From positions 27,238,501 through 27,302,500 of the forward strand of contig NC_091666.1 of assembly GCF_042453785.1 (NCBI RefSeq): a stretch of 64,000 nt of DNA, in the 5' to 3' direction. The stretch comes from Malus domestica. Its lineage: Eukaryota > Streptophyta > Magnoliopsida > Rosales > Rosaceae. Each line of letters begins with the position of its first letter. Within the stretch, counting starts at the first letter, position 1. This document shows positions 48,272 to 59,868 of this stretch, piece after piece. The notes under the pieces were generated by a model. It did not search any database and was not told the DNA's origin. It was given only the letters and a program-made list of their open reading frames with translations. The position numbers and the translations under genes were made by a program.

Positions 48272-49526
48272 TGTTAAAGGATAATATTATGGTTTTTATC
48301 ATAATAATTATCTTTTAATATGAATTATCTTGGCATATTCTTAAACAAGATGGATATGATGCATATTATATCCCCAAGCAAGCGATACAATTCAAATTGA
48401 TTTGAGATATTTGGCGTGTGGTGATGGTAACAGATTGACAAGTAGTCAGAAATGAATTTAAAATTGTTTGAAATTCATTAAATGGGATCAGGATGCATGG
48501 ATGGGTCATGGAATTATGACAAGAAAAGAAAGCCTAGCTAGGCTAGGCTTTTAATTACTATGGGATCAGTCAAGATGGGCTTTTATCACCTTTGAAGAAT
48601 CAGCCATCTAAAGATAGGCTTTAGCACCTGTGTCACAGATAAGATTTTATTTGGCGAGTTAGAGTTGCAGTCGGACTCTACACAATTATCTAGCCGTGCC
48701 AAACAAGTACATCAGTCCTATAAATACAGATGCAATGGCAACGGAAAAGGCTTTCCAATTCAACACTCAAACTGCCCTGTGCAAATTCTCGCTCTACGCG
48801 AAACCTCTCAACAACCTTGAGATTTTTTTTCGCCGACACATCTTCAGTTTGGATAAACAGCACTGTGAAGGCAACTGGTGATACTTTCAGTTTGGATAAA
48901 CAACACTATCACCGTAGAACCAGCCGACCGCAGAACACCTTCAGTTTGGATAAACAGCACTACGTTAAGGCCGACTGGTTATCTATCCAAGTCTCGGTCG
49001 AGAAAGATTTTCAGGTCTTTATTTGGCAGAGGTCATATCATTAGCCTTTTCGGCGATGTGAGGTGTTACAGTATATTAGGGCTCGACACATTGAACGCCG
49101 AGTTGTTTCATGATTAGATACTCACATATAGGCTTTAGAGTTCGACATTCTGACGGCCGAACCACGTTTACCATCAAGACATATATCTGTTTTGAGTATT
49201 TGTGCTCCTATATTCTGGTGTCGATTCGGCGTGCTTATACTCTTACAAATATAATCACTGTGACCGAATCCGACGCCGACGATTTGTGAACTTCGCAGAA
49301 TTAGTAGCCTTATCTTCAGGCTCTAGAACTCGAAGGCCGAGACGTGTTCCTTCCTCGGTCGCAGTCGTAAGATCAAAGTCAGCAGTGCACAACATTAACA
49401 AATTTTACCCACCGGCCGAGCTCAGCCGTCGAGTTGGCACACCCCGCACATAACTGAAGGACGTAGTTAGCTTATTAATTACTCGGCCTGCGCGCTACGT
49501 AGGCTTGGTAGTTTTTAGGGTTAACA
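48272..49526. mobile_element. Probable solo LTR in the RIO1 remnant
   Basis: The stretch starts TGTTAAAGGATAATATTATG and ends GGGTTAACA, so TG..CA ends are present. A TATA-like 'ctataaataca' lies at about 48719. No internal genes and no matching 5-bp flanks were found, so its identity is tentative. It occupies the position where RIO1 lost its lysine exon. Confidence 0.4.
48842..48960. repeat. Three copies of a 22-bp motif
   Basis: The motif 'ttcagtttggataaacagca' recurs at about 48843, 48887 and 48940 with unequal spacers, in the transcribed-side part of the presumed LTR. Confidence 0.75.
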
Positions 49527-49950
49527 ATATCACACAACAAAATCTAATGGCCAAGAAATGGCGATTAAAGTGTTCAAAACATCTATTCTGGTTTTTAATT
49601 AAGTTTTCTGTGACACTTTGAGCTTGTCCCATTGGCTAATTGACAGTTTAGCAATGTTACATTGTTATTATGTCAAACACTATAACAAACACTCCAAAAA
49701 TGAAACTTTTCTTTAGGGCATAGAAATATATAGTGCACATTGCTTACCACATCTTCTAAAATCTTTCTATGCTTAGTCATGTAGTTGTATGATGGTTCTT
49801 TTGTATTTATTTTTAAATCCTTTTTTTTTTTTTTTTATCTGTAGTTATTATCTTGTTATCTTTGATAAGATTGACAAATTGGCCATGCAATCATAGATCA
49901 AGCAGAAAGGAAAAAAAAGCTTTTCAGTTTTAAGGACGACCAGTTAGCAT

Positions 49951-50475
49951 TAGGGATGGGCAATGGTTATGTGGGCGGGTAACCGCGGTTAATTTATCCA
50001 TAACCGTTTATGCTCATACCCGCATAACCGTTTACCCGTTGGGTAATTGACTAAACGGTTATATCCATACCCATAACCATTTATAAACGGTTAACCATAC
50101 CCATAACCACATACCCATTTAACCGTAACCGTTTAATACCCGTTTACCCATTTACCCTTTTTAACCCATTTATCCTTTTTTTTTTTTTACCATAACCCAT
50201 TTTTCACCCGTCTACATGTTTTTTAACAACTTAAAAATTTTTTTAAAAAAAATTGTCATAATATTAATCCCTCCAAGGATTTTCTAGCTTCTGCTTGTTG
50301 TTTGCCTTGTGTTGGCTTTCTGTTTGGTTGGCTTCTTAGCCCAGGTTTTGTTGTTCCAGTTTTCAAAAAAAAAAAAAAAAAAAAATAGAAAGATGCAGTA
50401 TTCAAATTGAAGAGAGATGATTGTTGGGTTAATAACCCAACTTTCCATCCCCTGTCAAACAGCCCCGTATGTGTT

Positions 50476-50518
<43 letters not shown>

Positions 50519-50543
50519 TCATCCCCTGTCAAACAGCCCCGTA

Positions 50544-50590
<47 letters not shown>

Positions 50591-50822
50591 TTTATTTATT
50601 TATTTTAAATATTCAACATTACATATATAAAATAAATGGGTAAATGGTTACCCGTTTATAACCACGGTTAATACCCATAATCACTCATTTAAATTTCACG
50701 AGTAAACGGTTATACCCATAACCGTTTAATTATCTAAACGGTTACCCATAACCGTAACCGTGAAATTTAAATGGGCGGGTAACCACGGTTATCCATAACC
50801 GTGGGTATTTTGCCCATCCCTA
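49951..50822. mobile_element. hAT-type MITE with long inverted repeats
   Basis: An 872-bp element with inverted ends TAGGGATGGGCAA on both sides and a perfect 8-bp duplication gttagcat (49943-49950 and 50823-50830). Subterminal regions are packed with variants of 'aaccgtttacccgt'. The centre holds an A tract and two tandem copies of a block of about 75 bp ('cccctgtcaaacagccccgt' followed by a TA run, about 50449-50582). Confidence 0.9.
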
Positions 50823-51177
50823 GTTAGCATGCTGGATTCCATACGTGCGTTTATAGCAATAGATTTATAATATATCTTACTTGTTTGCCGGCCAAAAAAT
50901 TTCAGGGACAGGGATAGATACGTACAAGGGGACTACCAATTCAGACATGGATACTGCAAGCGCAATCCTAGGAAAATGGTGCAGACATGGGCTGAGAAAG
51001 AGATGAGGAATTTGAAGAGGTAAAGGACAATGGAATTAGGTGCCCATCTACAGTTATTTTAAGACTTCATGTTCTGGTCATGGAATTCATAGGTATTTCT
51101 AATTTTGATATGACATAGTCTGACGGAATTGGCGTATCAAAATTTGATTTGCTAGTTAGAGTAACCTTGATTGATGT

Positions 51178-51554
51178 AGACCTAGTTTGGGAGTGAGGTG
51201 CTTAAAAAAAAAGCACCCATGAAAAAAAGCTATGAGGGTTTTAGGTGTTTGGTAAACTGAAAAAAAATGGCTTATTTTGGAAGCTGCTGTGAGAATAAGC
51301 TGAAATCAAAGGAAAAAGTTGAAGCTGCTATTTGCAGCTTTGGAAAACTGGCTTTTTTTCAAAGCACACGGAGCTACAGTGCTTCTTTAATGAAAAGACC
51401 TACTATTAGACTGCTTTTTTTTCCAAAAGCACTTTTACAAAAAAGTTTACCAAACACTCTGCTAATTTATTTCACAGCCGCTTATTCTCACAGCACAACC
51501 GCTTATTCTCACAGCAGCTTTTTTTCAAAGCACAGCAATACCAAACCAGCCCGT
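51178..51554. mobile_element. Foldback MITE inside the RIO1 remnant
   Basis: The left end has 'ctagtttgggagtgaggtgc' and the right end, reverse complemented, 'gggctggtttggtattgctg'. Subterminal A/T and 'gcagctt' blocks pair across the centre. It lies just before the truncated 51577-51645 RIO1 exon, so it may have caused that exon loss. The target duplication is not clear. Confidence 0.6.
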
Positions 51555-52690
51555 AGTCTATTACAGAGGGAAGTCAGGTTGGGCAGCGCCTCGTCTGAAG
51601 GATGCTGCGTTATCATTAGACAAGCTTCGAGAAGGCTATATGGAGGTGTGCCAAAATATTTGTGATATAATAATTTAAATACAAGAACCTTTTGGCTAAG
51701 ATAGTTCTATTGGACATGTGCACAGGCCTTGAAAGCTCTTAGATTTTTTATTTTTTATTTTGTTGCTAAGCTCACTAAAAGGCGATCTTCTAGATTTGTC
51801 TTTGGATTGTATACGAATGATTTTATACTTTGGACGGATTAGGTTATAGTAACTGGACTGGTGTTCAATGGAAATAGGTTGGTGTTAATATATGTTGAAT
51901 TCTTGCTTGCTGCTCTATATATTACTGGGAAACTTTTAATTGAATTAATTTTACACTAGCAAAAATGTTTTTTGTATTTGATATTTTCTTTGGGTACCGG
52001 AGTGATGACGTAGTAATTTTTTGCCAGATGATTATTGCTATGCGAACAATGTATCAGAAGAGCAAACTGGTGCATGGAGACCTTAGTGAATACAACACAC
52101 TTTACTTTGAGGTGAGTTGCACTTAACTTAACCACTTTGAAGTTGGAGCTTATTTTACATGATAGTATGCGATGTCCTTGTGTCATCCCTTCCTTTTTGG
52201 CAGGGTCACTTGTACATTATCGACGTTTCTCAAGCAGTTGATTTGGACTACCCTCATGCCCTTGATTTCCTACGTGAAGATTGTGTCCATGTATCGGTAC
52301 GTTCTTCATACTGAGGTCACTTTCTAAAGTTCTGCGTCCATTGCTTATGAAAAGTAGAAGTAATGCATTTGGTGTTTTGAGCTTACCAAGCATTTGTCGG
52401 CATACAGGATTTCTTCAAAAAACATGGTGTAGCTGTTATGACAATTCGAGAGCTCTTTCATTTTATAGTCGATCCAACAATTGCTGATGATGCGGTGGAG
52501 AGTTATCTCGATATGGTTTGATTTCTTCCATTTTGTTCTCAAATATTAAAGAATTCAGGTTCGTACAAACAAGAAATAAATAGATAAACAACTTAAATAA
52601 GATCTCTGTTTGACTGGCTGACTTCAGCTACAACAAAAGGTTATGGCAAGAGGAGATATATCTGCAGAGGAGGAAATTGCAGACTCTATA

Positions 52691-55067
52691 TGACACGCCC
52701 CGACCCTGGTATTCCCCGAATACCAAGACCGACACGTGCTGGCCGACACCCGAGGGTGACGAAAGCCATTAATTGATACAAAAGCTAAGAATAAGAAATA
52801 AATAAGGGTTATGAATTTAAAATACCATGAGTTAACAGTTTAGGAACGTGCTCAGAGCATACAACTAAACCTAATCACTAAGAATAATTAAAATAAAATT
52901 TAATGAATAAGGAGTGAGTCCTACATTCGAGATGATCCGGAGATGCTGCTGCGGAAGTGTCTTCATGCCGGGATTATATGCCTTGATTCTAAGTCCTGAA
53001 TGGGGGCGCAAAACAAAGGTGAATGGACCAAGTTCATATATATAATAATAACAAAACAGTTATCAAGATACTAACCCCCAAAGTTTATATAAATGAAAAC
53101 TACTAGCATAATAAGTGATGGATTTAATAAAAATCCTAGCATGCCACAATATTTCAAAAGTCACATCGCGGAAACGCATCGCGGAAATCAAAACAGTAAA
53201 CGCATCATAAATCGTCTCGTAAATGCGGTGTGCTGCTAGAAAGATCACTGAATAAATATAACTCCCGGCCCAATGCCTGCACCTCAGTCTCTGTGCCCGT
53301 AGCCAGAGATAACTCCATCCCGGCCCAATGCCTGTCTCCGTGTCCCTCAGCCTTTCGCTAGGGATTATTTCTCCCGGCCCACATGCCAACACCAGATCCT
53401 CGCCCCAGGCGGCATAGTGTCTACTAGGTACGCACAAATATTTACGTCTCTCATAAATACCACTTCATAGCGTAGGTTACCGATCATCGTCTACACTATA
53501 AAGAGGGGTTCAAAACATGTTCTAGCATCCTATCGTCATCTGTCAGATAGTCTACCAGTTCATGGTATTTATAGAAAATACGATATATTAAAATATAGCT
53601 CAATATAGGCTAACAATTAATTCCTCACCAAAACACGAGACGAAAATCAATATATTAAATCATCAGGCTCCACATAAATCAAATCATAAATCCGTAGGCA
53701 TGCTAATCATTAATGCAATTAAATTATCAAATCATGTAATTTTAGAGGGGGTCCACTCACAGTACTTAGTTGCCAAAAGCTGCGCCACTAGCGAAGACGG
53801 AAACGTCACAATAATTGCCCCCTAAGCACATAAAGAGTCCAATAAATAAAACTATATAATAGCAATTGAATTTGGGAAAAAGGACATTGGAAACGGATCC
53901 AGAACGTCGAATTACCCTAAGAAGGGTCCCGGACGAAAACCCGAAAAGTCAACCCTAAAGTCAATGTTGACCGGGGGTCAACGGTCAAACTAGGTCAAAC
54001 GGGTTTTAGGCTTGAACCCGGATTAGGGTTTAGAGTTTAAATAAAAATAGGGGATTTGGGATTGGATGGGTTTAGGGTTTTAAAGGATTTTAGGAACCTA
54101 GGATTTTTGGGTTTAGGGTCCTAAGGTTAAAGGGTTTAGTGATTAAGGCCCTTAAGTTAAAAGGGTTTGGGAAAGGGCTGAAAGCCCATTCAGATTGGCC
54201 CAAGGCCTTAATTCTAAAACAGGAAATAAATAAAAACCTCAAAAGGTTTTTGGGTTGGACTAATGGGCTGCGGGCCCTAAATCTAATGGCCCGAAGGCCT
54301 TTTGGGTCCTAAACCAATAACAAATAAATAAAAACAATTAAAAGGATTGGGCTAGGACTTTGGGCTTATGCAATACGGGCTTAAGGCCCGTGGGTTTGAG
54401 AAACGGCCTGAAGGGCCTGGTTTGCCGAAGAAGAAGGCCGGAAATTCGGCCGGAAAACCACCCCACTTTAAACGGCCATAACGTTGTCACTACTCAACGA
54501 AATCAAGCGAGACAAAAACAAAAGTTGTAGCCCTGGAAGAGACGAAGAGAATGATACCTCACACGACATCTAACTCGCCGTGGTTTGGCCGGAAATTGCC
54601 TCGAAAGCCTCGGAGGTCGCCGGAAACTGGGTAAGATTCCAATGAGTATAACTTCTTCAATACTCAATGAAATTGAGTGAAACAAAAAGGAAAGTTATAG
54701 TACTCGACAAGACGAAGAGATTGATACCTTGCACGCCGGCCAACTCGCCGTGGTTTGGCCGTAAATGGCCTCGAAAGCCGTCGGACTCGCCGGAGGTTAT
54801 TTTCTTGGTTTCGCCGAGTTGCGCAGAGGCAAGAGGAAGAGGAAAGGGACGAGGTTTAGATGGTGAGTTCTCAGCAGATGGCGTGGCTGAGTGTTGATCG
54901 GGGAAAAGAGTTGCAGCGAGGGAGAGAGATGAGGTCCGAGAGAGAGACACGGGAGAGTGAGGTAGAAAAGAGAGCTGAAAGAGGAGAGAGACCGGGGAAA
55001 AACCAAAAAAAATCATAAGGTGGGCCCCACGGGTTTTTTAAAATATAAAAGGGGTTGGGGTGTTTCA
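52691..55067. mobile_element. Solo LTR inserted in a RIO1 exon
   Basis: A 2377-bp LTR starting TGACACGCCCCGACCC and ending GGGGTGTTTCA, with a perfect 5-bp duplication ctata (52686-52690 and 55068-55072). Removing it restores a continuous RIO1 exon ending before a GT donor at 55082, which fixes its boundaries. The start motif resembles the gypsy LTR at 15417, so a related family is likely. No internal region remains, consistent with LTR-LTR recombination. Confidence 0.92.
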
Positions 55068-55618
55068 CTATATTTGTACAGGTGATGACAATGTAACTGT
55101 GTTTATTGAATGGCTTGGCCTTTGCGTATTTGCGTGACTGTGGGCACCCAAACTTTCGAGATATTGATATGTTTTTCTTCTCTTCTTTCCAGTCATACAT
55201 TCCGAAGACATTAGATGACGTGAAGAATGCTGAGTGGGATGTAATACGGTTAACTAGCGGAGAGGACACTGGAGACATGTACTATAAAACGATTACAGGA
55301 CTGAAGGAGGCTCTTCCTCAAGGTCAACCAGCTCCATCGGAGAAAGAGCAGCAACAAGATGCTATTGCTGTAGCAGTGCAGTCTGAAAATCCTGAGACTG
55401 AATCCGACTCTGATATGGATGACGAGAACTCAAGTGAATCGGAAGGGCAGAGTTCCTCTTCCGAAACCAAGGCACAGGATCCTCTCGAAAAGAAAGCTGC
55501 GAGAAAAGACAACAAAAAGAAGGTGAAAGAAGAGAGGAGGGAAGCTCGGAAAACTAAAGTGCCGAAGGCTCTGAAGAAACGAAAGAAAAAGATGGCCAAA
55601 GCACAAAAGACCAGGTAG

Positions 55619-56063
55619 TTCTGCTTGGGATAACTATATAGAGCAATTGGATGCAGTTATTGAGAAAGCATTCCAGAAATTTTGTTACAAAATTTAAATT
55701 AAGAAAATTGCTTGACTTCCAACATCTACTCTCTTTATTTTTGCTAAGAATTAAGAACTACAACATATACTTTTGATATATGAGAAATATAATCTTTATT
55801 TTTTATTTCGCATATCATCATGTTATACTATATAAAGTCTCACGTTCCTAATTAGAATTTGTGAGGCATGCTGACGTCATGGCCCGTGACATGCGTCTCA
55901 TCATATAGCATTGTATTATCGGCACCGGACGTGATGGTGACTGTACGAGTTGTTCTCCTCTTACACACGATCATTTCAGCAATTAGCAGATCCTTTGGTC
56001 ATCGTGATGGAAGTTTTAAATTGGTACAATTTAAACAGGGTGTGAAAAGCTAAAACAAAAATT
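55619..56063. other. Intergenic DNA after RIO1 remnant
   Basis: No coding signal or element ends were recognised. Confidence 0.4.
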
Positions 56064-56201
56064 ATGTGGCCTATTTTTAAAACTCAGCTCAACCCTTGGG
56101 GTTAAAATATGAATAATAAAAAAATAGACGTGATGTGGCCTATTTTTAAAACTCAGCTCAACCCTTGGGGTTAAAATATGAATAATAAAAAAATAGACGT
56201 C
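56064..56201. repeat. Near-perfect 69-bp tandem duplication in a promoter
   Basis: Two copies (56064-56132 and 56133-56201) starting 'atgtggcctatttttaaaac' are nearly identical. They lie 86-223 bp upstream of the ATG at 56287, so the duplication is recent and falls in the promoter. Confidence 0.9.
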
Positions 56202-56210
56202 ACCCTTAAA

Positions 56211-56220
56211 ACGACGTCGT
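56211..56220 (+). promoter_or_regulatory. Palindromic ACGT-core motif
   Basis: ACGACGTCGT is a perfect palindrome with a GACGTC core, a bZIP (C-box/TGACG-type) binding form. It lies 66 bp before the start codon of the gene at 56287. Confidence 0.45.
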
Positions 56221-56286
56221 TCCCGCCCCCGGTTTTTAATTACGGTTCACAGACTGTTGGCTTCCTCTCTCTTCGCGGGAACCAAA

Positions 56287-58273
56287 ATGTCGAGCTCCGG
56301 TGACCAAACCCTAGCAGCGACACCACCAGCACCACCGCCAGCGGCAAACGAAGAAGAAGACGCGGCGGCGGAACAGAGAGTTTCCGACACCGACAACACT
56401 AGCGAGCAGTCCTCCCAGGAATGGGAGACCATGGCCCGAGCTTGGCTCTGCTCGTTTCCCGAGGCCAAAGCTGTCTCCATGGACGAGGTCGAAACCTGGA
56501 TCGACTCCAACTTCGATTTCATACCCCAAGGCATCAAATCCATGCCCCGGGCCGACCTCTGCCACCGCCTCATTGCCATTCAGAATTGCATGCGACTCCC
56601 CAGTCAGGTCCCAAATTCACCAATTCAGTTTCATATTTTGATAACCCTTCGAATACAAATTGGGTTTTTGTTAAAGGTGTAATCTTTGTGTGATTAAGCT
56701 ATTGGGATTAGAACGATGAGATTTTTAGGCAAATTAGTGAAAGTTTTGGGTGCCTTCTGGCAGATTACTAGGCAAATGTGGTTATGGGGTAGAGTTAAAA
56801 TGATCGGCTTTTCGCTTATAAACCCTTGAAAAGATTACAGTTTGCGAAAGCCACCTCGAACCCCATACATTAGAAAAATACTCTTGTTGCTTTGCAATGA
56901 AGAAAGGTAAGAACGGAATTTCGCAACTAAGAATCAATTAGAGCATGGCGAGTAGATAGTTGAGGAGTTCTTTTCTCCAATTAAGCTCTTGTGTTTCTGT
57001 AAAACTTATAATTGTCATAGGTGTTTTTTCTAATTTACTAATCGATTTTGGGAAATACACCATTGATGTTTGAATTGATAATATTATTTAACTCGGCTTT
57101 GGTTTTTAGTTTTAGGCTAATGCTCTTTTCATACTATGCAGAAGTTTTGACATGGGTTCTGTAATGTTAAATGGCAGGAAGGAAAGGAAGAAGACCAAGG
57201 TGATGTTGATATTCCACATGCTCGATTTAAACGCACTGATCAGTGGAGACCGGTTTATATTTGGTTAGAATCGTTGGATAAAGATGACGTGGTTAAGTCC
57301 AAAGATATAGCAGACTGGCTAACTGAGAACCAGGATATCCAAGCAGAGTTGTGCTCTAGGCATTCTAAGTATCATTTGATGCACTATATCAAGAAGTGCC
57401 ATATGAAGATATTGAAGAGGCGGGAAAAGAAGAAGGTATTGGATACTTCTTGTTTTAGCCCAATTACCCTAGAAAATTCCAAGCGTCCGTCTGAAGATGC
57501 AGATGCTTCTTCCATATATACCACAGCAGTAAGAATTGTTTGTCTCAGTAGTTTTTATTTCTTGCAATGGAGGATGCATCCACTAAATGATCATAATCTA
57601 TTCAAAAGTTTCACTCGACTGCTATGTATTTCTGTATGCTGTTTAGATGGGTTACATGGTTATATTGCTCGTGTTGAGCAGGGTATCGTGCAGCCCGACA
57701 CACCAGCCGCTCTAAAGGTTCACAAAGACGTGCAGATGAAACAAGAAGCTCCAGTGCCATGTACGGACCATTTTCTTTATAATCTAGGGAATATTTGAAA
57801 ACCATTCTAAATGGAATGATCGATATGCTTGTCTTTTCGACAGCACATTCTCTAGTTTGGTTGCGTTACGGAGAATGGAGCCATTGCCTAAAATTGAACA
57901 AAATAAACTCGGTTTAAAGGCCATTAATAGCTATATAGATTATATTAAATGATACACAAGCTGTTGCATTTTTTTCTTCTTAATTTTGTTATTTGACTCA
58001 AATTCTGTTGGTTTGACCTGCTTCCCAGCTCCACTATCTGTATGCAATGCGTTGATCAATGTACCTAAAGATAGTGATGCATATGCGATGAAACGAAAGG
58101 AAGCAATTCAAAAATACGAGATGTAAGTCCACGATTGATGTTTTCTGCTGCATTTTATGCTCCAGAACATGTTTCTGTTTGTTTACTAATTATTTTCATG
58201 TGGTTTCAGATTAGTGGAGCTGGAGAAGCTGCTTGCCCCCATCTTTTTAACGCGCGTAGATACGAACAAATGA
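56287..58273 (+). CDS. Conserved plant protein of unknown function
   Basis: Five exons with GT-AG borders and consistent phase: 56287-56607, 57178-57528, 57682-57760, 58029-58122 and 58210-58273, giving 302 aa. The N-terminus is acidic and Pro/Ala-rich (residues 1-45). A conserved-looking block follows: QEWETMARAWLCSFPEAKAV, MDEVETWIDSN, and MPRADLCHRLIAIQNCMRLP (about 46-105). Then come FKRTDQWRPVYIWLESLDKD and KSKDIADWLTENQDIQAELC, followed by HYIKKCHMKILKRREKK (about 120-195), which looks helical and basic. The C-terminus has AMKRKEAIQKYEILVELEKL, a probable helix. I know of similar plant sequences but no assigned function and see no enzymatic motif or signal peptide. The third exon border could be shifted if another acceptor is used. 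Confidence 0.75.
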
Positions 58274-58409
58274 AGGGAATATGCAACACCAAGCTCGTGC
58301 CGGAGTCCTGCCTGCACTTTTGTAGTTCTGTAATGTTGCTAGAGCTTTGCTGACTCATTACTAGTTTTTTTCGCTTTTGACCGATCTGAATGATAGTTCT
58401 TCTTAGGAA

Positions 58410-58913
58410 AACAAGGTTCTAAAAGACGCTAGACGTTAGTCGGGCGGCGAGTTGGAGCCTAACGCCTAGGCAGCTAGGGAGGGCCTAGGCGGGTGCCAAG
58501 ACGGATTTAAATAAATCTATTATATTTCGTGTAAATAAGTGTATGTGTATACTTAAAATATATGTAATTACATCATAAACTACAAAATAGAATAACATAT
58601 ATGTTATGAAGTATTGGAACATAACGAAAACATAGGGAACTAACATATAATGTGTGTTCATTTAAGTATTCAGCAAGTCTCTTACATTTTATTGAAAAAA
58701 AATAAAATGCAAAATGAAGTTATTTATTTTCTGTTTAAGTGAGTCGCAACCTAGGCAGGTCTAGACGGGGTTAGGCGGGTGCCTAGGCAGTTAGGCGGGC
58801 ACCTATGCAGGTATAGGCGCCATTTCTTAATTTTTGAACGCTTAAGCATTAATCAGGACGGTGATCAACCGCCTAGCGCTTAGGTGGCAGTAGGCGGGAA
58901 TTTTTAGAACAAT
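58410..58913. mobile_element. MITE-like element with 'cctaggcggg' repeats
   Basis: The ends 'aaggttctaaaagacgctag' and, reverse complemented, 'cattgttctaaaaattcccg' are inverted and similar. The body has tandem 'cctaggcgggtgcctaggca' motifs at both sides of an AT-rich centre. A clean target duplication is not visible. It lies just downstream of the gene at 56287-58273. Confidence 0.6.
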
Positions 58914-59868
58914 GGAAACCCGGATACTACTTCTCCGAGATTATATATTTCCGTTGTAATTGTACTGACATTACCTCTCCTAAATTAATGAATCGTTAAC
59001 CTTGACTTGCATTGGATTTTAGTTTCGTCAACTGAAGAAGCTTGTGGTGCAAGAGCATGATACGGAGAATATGCTCTCATAAATCTACAATTTTTATGTT
59101 TTTCAAATTCTACTTGTTCAAATGTGTAGACTAAGTTATTGCTTAGAAACTGCCCTGTGCTTGGTATGTGTTCACACTGGCTGCATGCTTACCGACTTGG
59201 AATCGGAAGTCATGAACAGGAATGATACCTGGTTGTTCAAGTACGAGATATGTGAAGAATCGGATTCATTCGTTACATACCCGTTCTTGTTGTATAGATT
59301 TGGATATACGAAGGGTAATGCTAGCAAGATTAAATTTATCGATAAAATTTAGTCTCTAGTATTATTCTATACGAAAACACCGTGTGTCCGGTCATTTGGC
59401 TATCCTTGCACTGCAAGATTCTTAAAATAGTTTATTACCTAAACAATAAGGAATAGGGGTGAGACTCTGTTTGTATGTTTTTTAATTTTATATTTTATCC
59501 GACGATATTAAACTAAAAGAATTGAGAATTTTAGGTAAGTCAAACAACGAGCCAACCGTAATAAATTGATATTAAACTCGTCATCCTCACAACTCGAACT
59601 TGAAACCTTCCACGTAAAAGCCGAGAGAAATACTACTAAAACGCAGACGTATGTTCACCAAAATAATTAATAAGAACCTTAGAAATGCAGCTTCTTGGAA
59701 GAAACACCTTAAATATAATACAATAGCTCACTCACGTGTGGTGCAGGCTTAACAATAAATCCAACACCAAAAGTCGGCAATTTTAGTCAACAATTACGAT
59801 AATTCTGAAATAAAAGTCAGAAGAAGAAAGAGGTAGAGACAAATTTGGTTGGCCTGCTACTTTACAAG
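58914..59868. other. Intergenic DNA and PAP upstream region
   Basis: No gene was recognised. A small degraded piece at about 59312-59370 ('ggtaatgctagcaagattaa' then 'atttagtctctagtattatt') looks like a relict of MITE family B. Confidence 0.4.

Larger units (their letters stand above)
47274..55618 (+). pseudogene. RIO1: RIO1 atypical serine kinase pseudogene
   Basis: RIO1 acts in late maturation of the 40S ribosomal subunit. Exon remnants are in order: 47274-47566 (acidic start, then SRRPNDHGGLHSRPASSTLQ); 47752-47880; 47931-48023 (ends GCISTGKE); a stub near 48160-48171 (ANVY); 50906-51019; 51577-51645; 52028-52111 (the catalytic HGDLSEYN is kept); 52204-52296 (IIDVSQ metal-binding Asp); 52408-52515; 52628-52690 plus 55073-55081; 55193-55618 (Lys-rich tail). 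The ATG is followed by TAA at codon 5 and a frameshift is needed in exon 1. The exon that should hold the ATP-binding lysine (IKVYKTS) is gone after ANVY. The exon before HGDLSEYN is cut. A solo LTR sits between codons encoding DSI and FVQ. No active kinase can be made. Confidence 0.88.

Noticed and set aside
50407-50643. Frames of 63-78 codons rich in Y and I
   Set aside because: They are translations of TA/TG microsatellites in the hAT MITE.
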